DNA of 21,716 bases, from the NCBI GenBank assembly GCA_031552355.1, contig JAVBMO010000158.1:1-21716 (forward strand), given 5' to 3'. The stretch comes from JAVBMO01 sp031552355 (GTDB lineage Bacteria; Bacteroidota; Bacteroidia; Bacteroidales; P3). A model generated the notes under the pieces. That model did no database searches. It worked only from the letters and a program-made list of their open reading frames with translations, and was not told the origin of the DNA. Within the stretch, counting starts at the first letter, position 1; each line of letters begins with the position of its first letter. Shown here piece by piece: positions 16,786 through 21,716 of this stretch. Both the position numbers and the translations under genes were made by a program.

Positions 16786-18480
16786 ATGAAAAAGATTATT
16801 GAATGCGTTCCCAATATTAGCGAAGGACGCGACAAAAATATTATTAAACAGGTTACCGATGAGATAGAAAAGGTAGAAGGGGTGAAGCTATTAGATGTGG
16901 ATCCGGGAGCTTCGACCAACCGCACCGTGATAACCTTTGTGGGCGAACCTGAAAACGTTTGCGAAGCTGCTTTTCGAGTCATTAAAAAAGCCGCGGAATT
17001 GATCGATATGAGAAACCATCACGGCGACCATCCTCGTTTTGGCGCCACGGATGTATGCCCTTTGGTACCCGTTTCGGGAATTACGATGGAAGAAACTGTT
17101 GAATATGCCCGTAAATTGGCCGAAAGGGTAGGAACGGAATTGAACATTCCTATTTATTGCTACGAAAGCGCTGCTTTTGAACCCAAGAGAAAAAACTTGG
17201 CCAATTGCCGTCAAGGGGAATACGAAGGTTTGAGTAAACGTGTGAATACTGCTGAATGGAAACCCGATTTCGGACCTTGCGAATTCACCGACAAGGTGGC
17301 AACTACAGGCGCTACGGCTGTGGGGGCTCGCGATTTCCTGATAGCCATCAACTACAACTTGAATACGACTTCTACCCGAAGAGCCAACGCCATTGCTTTC
17401 GATGTGCGTGAAAAAGGGCGTCCGGCACGCGAAGGCGGAAAAATAAACGGCAAACCTTTGTTGGACGAACAAGGAAATCCTGTTAGTATTCCGGGAACTT
17501 TGAAATCGACCAAAGCCATTGGCTGGTTTATTGAAGAATACGGCGTTGCACAGGTTTCGATGAATATTACCAATATTGCCGACACGCCTGTACATATTGC
17601 TTTCGATGAAGTTTCTGCCAAAGCGCAAGCACGGGGAATCCGCGTTACGGGTTCTGAAATTGTGGGCTTGGTTCCCAAAAAGACGTTGATTGAAGCCGGG
17701 AAATATTATTTGGCCAAACAACAACGGTCTTTGGGCGTTTCCGAAGCGGAATTAATTAAAATTGCCATCAAATCTATGGGATTGGACGATTTGAAACCTT
17801 TCAACCCCCAAGAAAAAATCATCGAATATTTGCTGGAAGATACCACTGCCAAAAAATTGGTGGATATGAGCTGCACGGCCTTTGCCGACGAAACGGCGAG
17901 CGAAAGTCCTGCCCCGGGCGGCGGTTCCATTTCGGCTTATGCAGGCGCTTTGGGCGCTTCCTTGGCAACTATGGTAGCCAATTTGTCGTCGCACAAAGCC
18001 GGTTGGGACGACCGTTGGGAAGAATTTTCGAAATGGGCCGAAAAAGGGCAAGCCCTAAAAGACGAACTTTTGCTTTTGGTGGATGAAGATACCGCTTCGT
18101 TCAACAAAATTATGGATGCATTCAGCCTTCCCAAAAGCAACGATGCCGAAAAGGCGGCTCGCAAACAAGCCATTCAGGACGCTACAAAATATGCCATATT
18201 GGTACCTTTCAGAACCCTTGAAAAATCGTTCGAAGTGTTTGATGTTTGCCGTGCCATGATTGAAATAGGCAATCCCAATTCGGTTACCGACGCAGGGGTT
18301 GGGGTGCTTTGCGCCAGAACGGCCGTAATCGGCGCGTATTTGAATGTGAAAATCAATACCGGCAGTTTGGACGATAAGGCCTTTGTTGCCGAGATTCTTG
18401 CCAAAGCAGAACAAACTGTTGCCAAAGCCAACAGCCTCGAAAAAGAATTGATGGAACAGGTGAACCAAAAAATAGCCTGA
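16786..18480 (+). CDS. ftcD: Bifunctional glutamate formimidoyltransferase / formimidoyl-THF cyclodeaminase
   Basis: The enzyme moves the formimino group from formiminoglutamate (histidine breakdown) to tetrahydrofolate, and its second domain releases ammonia to form methenyl-THF. The 564-aa protein has the transferase part at residues 1 to about 330, beginning KIIECVPNISEGRD, with the catalytic His82 in GDHPRFGATDVCPLVP at the same position as in mammalian FTCD. The cyclodeaminase runs from about residue 343, with APGGGS at 376-381 inside the segment SESPAPGGGSISAYAGALGA. The length fits the fused form (mammalian FTCD about 541 aa). No other histidine utilisation gene is in the window, so it is either an isolated locus or uses formiminoglutamate from elsewhere. 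It appears monocistronic, with terminators on both sides. Confidence 0.95.
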   Translation: MKKIIECVPNISEGRDKNIIKQVTDEIEKVEGVKLLDVDPGASTNRTVITFVGEPENVCEAAFRVIKKAAELIDMRNHHGDHPRFGATDVCPLVPVSGITMEETVEYARKLAERVGTELNIPIYCYESAAFEPKRKNLANCRQGEYEGLSKRVNTAEWKPDFGPCEFTDKVATTGATAVGARDFLIAINYNLNTTSTRRANAIAFDVREKGRPAREGGKINGKPLLDEQGNPVSIPGTLKSTKAIGWFIEEYGVAQVSMNITNIADTPVHIAFDEVSAKAQARGIRVTGSEIVGLVPKKTLIEAGKYYLAKQQRSLGVSEAELIKIAIKSMGLDDLKPFNPQEKIIEYLLEDTTAKKLVDMSCTAFADETASESPAPGGGSISAYAGALGASLATMVANLSSHKAGWDDRWEEFSKWAEKGQALKDELLLLVDEDTASFNKIMDAFSLPKSNDAEKAARKQAIQDATKYAILVPFRTLEKSFEVFDVCRAMIEIGNPNSVTDAGVGVLCARTAVIGAYLNVKINTGSLDDKAFVAEILAKAEQTVAKANSLEKELMEQVNQKIA

Positions 18481-18530
18481 TTGTAGAAAGTTAAATTCTG
18501 CTGTTTTGGCGAACTTGCAATATTTTGTTG

Positions 18531-18560
18531 AAGGGTTTCATCTTTGATGGAACCTTTTTT
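18531..18560 (+). terminator. Rho-independent terminator of ftcD
   Basis: AAGGGTTTCATC (18531-18542) pairs with the segment from 18546 (GATGGAACCTTT) around a 3-nt TTT loop, with two G-U pairs, followed by a T-run. It begins 50 bp after the ftcD stop. Confidence 0.8.
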
Positions 18561-18579
18561 CATTTCTGACATTCTATAA

Positions 18580-18609
18580 TTTGTATTTTCAAAAAAAGTA
18601 GTATCTTTG
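18580..18609 (+). promoter_or_regulatory. Promoter of tRNA-Cys
   Basis: A -33 element TTTG (18580-18583) and a -7 box TATCTTTG (18602-18609) are separated by 18 bp, close to the Bacteroidota consensus. The mature tRNA begins 11 bp after the box. Confidence 0.65.
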
Positions 18610-18620
18610 CAAACTGAAAT

Positions 18621-18691
18621 GGTCTTGTGGCCGAGGGGCTAGGCAGCGGTCTGCAAAACCGTGTACAGCGGTTCGAATCCGCTCGAGACCT
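18621..18691 (+). tRNA. tRNA-Cys (anticodon GCA)
   Basis: The sequence folds as a full cloverleaf: a 7-bp acceptor stem (GGTCTTG with CGAGACC, one G-U), an anticodon stem GCGGT/ACCGT around CTGCAAA with anticodon GCA, and a T stem AGCGG/CCGCT around TTCGAAT. The discriminator base is T (U73), the cysteine identity base. CCA is not encoded. Own promoter upstream and terminator downstream. Confidence 0.97.
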
Positions 18692-18696
18692 CAAAC

Positions 18697-18736
18697 AAAA
18701 CCCTTAATCACTTTTTAATAAGCGCTTAAGGGTTTT
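18697..18736 (+). terminator. Terminator downstream of tRNA-Cys
   Basis: AAAACCCTTAA (18697-18707) is the exact complement of TTAAGGGTTTT (18726-18736), 11 bp around an 18-nt loop, ending in a T-rich tract. Confidence 0.8.
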
Positions 18737-18747
18737 CTATTTACGAC

Positions 18748-18771
18748 GGGGACGCAAATAGGGACGCAAAT
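18748..18771. repeat. Tandem 11-bp direct repeat beside tRNA-Cys
   Basis: GGGACGCAAAT occurs at 18749-18759 and again at 18761-18771, one base apart. It is far more GC-rich than its surroundings. Tandem short repeats directly downstream of a tRNA gene resemble integrase arm-type sites or an attachment site of an integrative element. No integrase is present here. The rest of the gap to 18886 is AT-rich and shows no gene. Confidence 0.7.
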
Positions 18772-18886
18772 GCTCAAATTTCAAATTAAAATCCAACTCA
18801 TTTATCCCATAAACATTTCGCCAAACACATATTTAACACTGTGAATTTTCAACATCTTTTTACCAAATTTTAGAAATTTTCATACT

Positions 18887-20476
18887 TTATGAAGATTTCT
18901 TCATAATCTGAATGGCCTTTTGCAAATCTTCGTCGGCAGATAAATAGATTTTGTAAAAAGCATCATCGCCAAAAATATTTTCGGCAATATAGGCTTTCAT
19001 CAAAGTTTTTAACTCGGTTCCGTATTTATCAAGGCTTTTGTTGTTCCTTTTGATTCCGGCTGTATCGGCATCTTTCACAAATTTTTCGAACAAAATATCA
19101 AAGTCTTTAAAATTTGCTAAAAATTCTTCCACAGTTTTGTATTTCAAGAGTTTTGCACGGTTATTGTCAGCATATTCAAAACAAAATTTATATAACAAAC
19201 CTTTCCTCATCAATTCATTATAATAAATGGCCAACGTGTCGCGTTTGTGAGCCAAATCCACATCGGGCATAATGCCGCCTCCGCCAAAGACAATCCGTCC
19301 TTTTTTGGTTTTGTAGGGAATGGAATCTTTTGCATTAGTTGTTTTGCCAATGCTGTCATTTCCCGAAAGGATTCTTTCCAAATACGACTCATAATATTCA
19401 TCGGTTCCTTTTTCGTAGGGGCGTTGAATGCAGCGTCCGGAAGGTGTATGGTAGCGCGCAATGGTCAAACGGATTGCTGATCCATCGGTTAATTCGAATT
19501 GTTCCTGAACCAAACCTTTCCCAAAAGAACGGCGTCCGACAATGGTTCCGCGATCATTGTCCTGTATGGCGCCGGCCACAATTTCGCTTGCCGAGGCCGA
19601 AAATTCATCAATCAATACAATGAGTTTACCTTTTTCAAAAGCGCCATTTTTGCTGGCAAAAGCGTCGGCTCTTTTCTGAGAATTTCCTTCGGTATAGACA
19701 ATTAATTCTTTGTTCGGCAAAAATTCATCAGCAAGGGCAATCGCTTGATCCAAATATCCGCCGCCATTACCGCGAAGGTCTAAGATTAAGCTTGTGAGGC
19801 CTTGTTTTTTTAGTTTATTGAAGGCCGCCATGTATTCATCGTAAGTAGTGGCGCTGAATTTACTGATTTTAATATACCCGATATTTTTGTCCAACATGCC
19901 GGAATAATCCACGCTGTAAGAAGGAATTACATCGCGGACAATATCAAATTCGAGCAGTTTCGTAATTCCGGAACGTTTTATGGAAACATGCACACGGCTT
20001 CCCTTTTTCCCTTTCAGTTTTTTGATAATGTTTTTGTCCGGAATATTTTTTCCGGCAACAATGGAATCATTAATTTTTATGATTCTATCTCCTGCCAAGA
20101 GCCCGGCTTTTTGCGAAGGCCCCCCTTGAATGGGCATTACTACATAAACAGTGTCTTTTTCCATTCGGAATTGAATGCCGATGCCTTCGAAATTTCCTTG
20201 AAGAACTTCGTTTTCGTTAGCTAAATCCGAAGCAGGAATATAAGCGGAATGAGGGTCTAATTGTTTTAAAGCATTTTCGATGGTAATATCGGTAAGATGT
20301 TGCATATTAACCGTATCCACATATTTCGCTTCAATTAAATTGAAAAGGGTTTGGACTTTTTCGGAAGAACTTCCGGCAGAAAGGTTGGTATTATTTTTCT
20401 TTGAAGGCAGATAAATTCCTATCAAAAGTCCTAATAGTATGGCACTTATAAAGAAAAGTCCCGAGTTGTTTTTCAT
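18887..20476 (-). CDS. C-terminal processing peptidase (S41 family, PDZ-containing)
   Basis: This is an exported serine protease that trims C-terminal tails of envelope proteins. From the ATG at 20476 it is 529 aa: an N-terminal signal anchor (residues 6-22, GLFFISAILLGLLIGIY), then a PDZ domain starting GIGIQFRMEKDTVYVV with the carboxylate-binding loop region GGPSQKAGLLAGDRI. The catalytic domain carries nucleophile Ser295 in FSASASEI and general base Lys320 in RSFGKG, 25 residues apart as in Prc and CtpB. A C-terminal helical tail follows the GGGIMPDVDL segment. An upstream in-frame TTG at 20500 would add eight residues but sits on a -7-like ACTTTG sequence (reverse strand, 20498-20503), so I reject it. 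The neighbouring reverse-strand gene upstream is a broken outer membrane protein. Confidence 0.93.
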   Translation of the reverse strand: MKNNSGLFFISAILLGLLIGIYLPSKKNNTNLSAGSSSEKVQTLFNLIEAKYVDTVNMQHLTDITIENALKQLDPHSAYIPASDLANENEVLQGNFEGIGIQFRMEKDTVYVVMPIQGGPSQKAGLLAGDRIIKINDSIVAGKNIPDKNIIKKLKGKKGSRVHVSIKRSGITKLLEFDIVRDVIPSYSVDYSGMLDKNIGYIKISKFSATTYDEYMAAFNKLKKQGLTSLILDLRGNGGGYLDQAIALADEFLPNKELIVYTEGNSQKRADAFASKNGAFEKGKLIVLIDEFSASASEIVAGAIQDNDRGTIVGRRSFGKGLVQEQFELTDGSAIRLTIARYHTPSGRCIQRPYEKGTDEYYESYLERILSGNDSIGKTTNAKDSIPYKTKKGRIVFGGGGIMPDVDLAHKRDTLAIYYNELMRKGLLYKFCFEYADNNRAKLLKYKTVEEFLANFKDFDILFEKFVKDADTAGIKRNNKSLDKYGTELKTLMKAYIAENIFGDDAFYKIYLSADEDLQKAIQIMKKSS

Positions 20477-20570
20477 TTTATATATAGTTTTAAAATACAA
20501 AGTTCCGAAAAATGTCCGAATTTTCAGGGAAATATCATTGCTTAAATGAAATACTCATCCAGTCAAGCAT

Positions 20571-21083
20571 TTAAAATGAATATCCAATTAGAAACGTAAA
20601 ATTATCTTTGAAAGCGGGATTGCTGTAAGCACCATAGCGATACATGAACCCTAAGTCAAATGTAAATAATAACTTACGGAAAATTAATCCGGATTCAAAG
20701 TAACCTAACTGCATATCTTTTAGATCAACTCCTTGATGATTTTCTTTATGACTTAGGGTTCCCCAACCAATATTGCTTACAATTTTTGGCTGAAACGAAA
20801 ATATATTTTCATGTTGCCATTTGAAAAAATAATGTTCAAAATCATGTGAAAAGAAGATGTTTACATATTTATCATTTGTAAATTCATTTTTTCTTACAGT
20901 ACTAAATGTATTGTTTGCCAAAACATTGACAACATTGTAAATTCTGGTGGGAATATTTAACAAAGAATAAGGCACTTCACCAAATATAGCACCGCAGACA
21001 GCTTCAATATGTGTTTTTCCGATTTTTCGCCAATTAAAATCTTTGGTGGTGTTTCCCAAAGTATGCTGATTAAAGGTATCCAT
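20571..21083 (-). pseudogene. DUF5686-like outer membrane protein, C-terminal fragment fused to an IS1 end
   Basis: The 170-aa frame opens with an ATG at 21083, but its first 13 codons (21083-21045) lie inside the right end of the IS1-family element, so the start is not the gene's own. The remaining 157 residues read like the end of a large beta-barrel protein: alternating aromatic strands, a GEVPYSLLNIP segment, EFTNDKYVNIFFSHDFEHYFF, and a final strand ending in Phe (FLIGYSF), the usual C-terminal signal of outer membrane barrels. This resembles the C-terminus of DUF5686/carboxypeptidase-regulatory-like proteins of Bacteroidota. The N-terminal part is not in the window and may lie beyond the IS. 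Without signal peptide or plug domain it is most likely non-functional. The family call is from motif memory. Confidence 0.65.
21045..21057 (-). repeat. Terminal inverted repeat (right end) of the IS1-family element
   Basis: Read on the + strand this is GGTGGTGTTTCCC, matching 9 of the first 12 bases of the classic IS1 end GGTGATGCTGCC. It lies 12 bp after the transposase stop codon, where IS1 elements end. Confidence 0.6.
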
Positions 21084-21716
21084 AATTGATGTAGAAAAAA
21101 GCTAAGTCAAAGGCTTTTTTGTGGTTAAATAATTTCTTTGAAAAGCAACAGGTTTTCCTAAATGCTCTTCTAATTCGATGTCTCAATCTACAATTATTTC
21201 CTTCTATGCCAACTGTATATGCTTTCCCTCTAATGTGATTATCTGCTTTGAAAGCCGTAATAAAACTTTGCCAATCATCTGTACAAATACTAGCTAGCTA
21301 ATCCCGAACTCAATCATCTTTTTTTTTAACGCTTTGGCTGTTTTCAAGTTTCTTTTACCCCAAACATAAGCCACTATTTCACCACGGTTCCGATCATAAG
21401 CATAAATAAGCCAAACCTTATTGCTCTTTTTGCCAACATAGGTCCAAAACTCATCTATCTCCAATTGCTGATAATGGCTTTGCTTTGGCTTAATCTCTTT
21501 ATTGGATTTTACTAAAACGGATCATACTTTCCTTATCCTTACATCTTCTATTTCTGACACATCCCTTATTCCAATACCTCTGACCAGCATCAACATTATT
21601 TTTTGATTTATCGCAGAATGACAGCCTTGATAATGGAGGGCATGATCCCCTATAAACTGTCGTTGACAATCTTTACATTGATAATTTTGCTTTTTATTGG
21701 TTTTCTTCCCGTTTTT
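21070..21716 (-). pseudogene. IS1-family transposase (InsA/InsB type), disrupted
   Basis: The N-terminal zinc-finger part reads KNGKKTNKKQNYQCKDCQRQF. After an in-frame TGA at 21524-21522 the catalytic part continues with EIDEFWTYVGKK (first Asp), VWLIYAYDRNRGEIVAYVWG, CTDDWQSF (second Asp), TVGIEGNNCRLRHRIRRAF (Glu) and ends FYINYGYL at the stop 21072-21070. Between the first and second Asp the frame is lost near a run of nine A (complement of 21319-21327) and regained near the AGCTAGCTAG stretch (21291-21300). All parts of the DDE core are recognisable, but at least one nonsense change and two compensating frameshifts make it inactive as read. Confidence 0.88.

Larger units (their letters stand above)
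21045..21716 (-). mobile_element. Decayed IS1-family insertion sequence, cut by the window edge
   Basis: The element runs from its right terminal repeat at 21045 to the end of the window. About 670 bp are visible; IS1-family elements are usually about 700-800 bp, so only the left end and first codons are missing. It contains one broken transposase gene and interrupts a DUF5686-like gene. The left end and target-site duplication cannot be seen. Confidence 0.85.

Noticed and set aside
16891..17724. 277-aa reverse-strand open frame opposite ftcD
   Set aside because: Antisense shadow of ftcD; the translation has no recognisable motif, and the forward frame carries catalytic residues throughout.
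18621..18691. tRNA-Cys disrupted by integration
   Set aside because: All stems, the anticodon and the discriminator base are intact; any element would have kept the tRNA whole.

Overview
The window reads as the chromosome of a Bacteroidota bacterium, probably close to Bacteroidales. The evidence is the AT-rich intergenic DNA, TAnnTTTG-type -7 promoter boxes (TACCTTTG before purM, secA and the metal operon; TATCTTTG before tRNA-Cys), the absence of clear Shine-Dalgarno sequences, the long Bacteroidota form of SecA (1094 aa), a 389-aa PurM, a fused FtcD and a DUF5686-like fragment. The species cannot be named from the sequence alone.

Layout. Positions 1-593 are decayed mobile DNA: a long AT-rich hairpin (26-103) and the C-terminal remnant of an IS5-type transposase (181-399). 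Two forward housekeeping genes follow: purM (594-1763) and a U32-family protein of the TrhP/YegQ type (1846-3090). Hairpins separate them from a convergent reverse-strand block (10843 down to 3246). In transcription order that block encodes a His/Cys-rich small membrane or exported protein, a SAM methyltransferase, a lipoprotein RND adaptor, a four-helix-bundle (S23-type) protein, a heavy-metal-type RND pump and a TolC-like outer membrane channel. Together this is a tripartite metal or cation efflux operon with three passengers. The four-helix-bundle gene sits between two copies of an AT-rich direct repeat and looks like an inserted cassette. A perfect palindrome lies between the pump and channel genes.

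From 11177 forward come a fused ADP-forming acyl/acetyl-CoA synthetase, secA and bifunctional ftcD, each apparently followed by its own terminator, then tRNA-Cys(GCA) with a terminator and a tandem 11-bp repeat that resembles an integrase or attachment site. On the reverse strand the end of the window holds a C-terminal processing peptidase (S41) and the C-terminal stump of a DUF5686-like outer membrane protein. That stump was cut by a decayed IS1-family element that runs off the window edge.

The most notable items are the repeat-flanked four-helix-bundle cassette inside the efflux operon, the His-rich protein and methyltransferase leading that operon, the tandem repeat beside tRNA-Cys, and the IS1 insertion that created a chimeric reading frame. 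I saw no CRISPR array, rRNA or complete prophage, and no clearly novel defence system.
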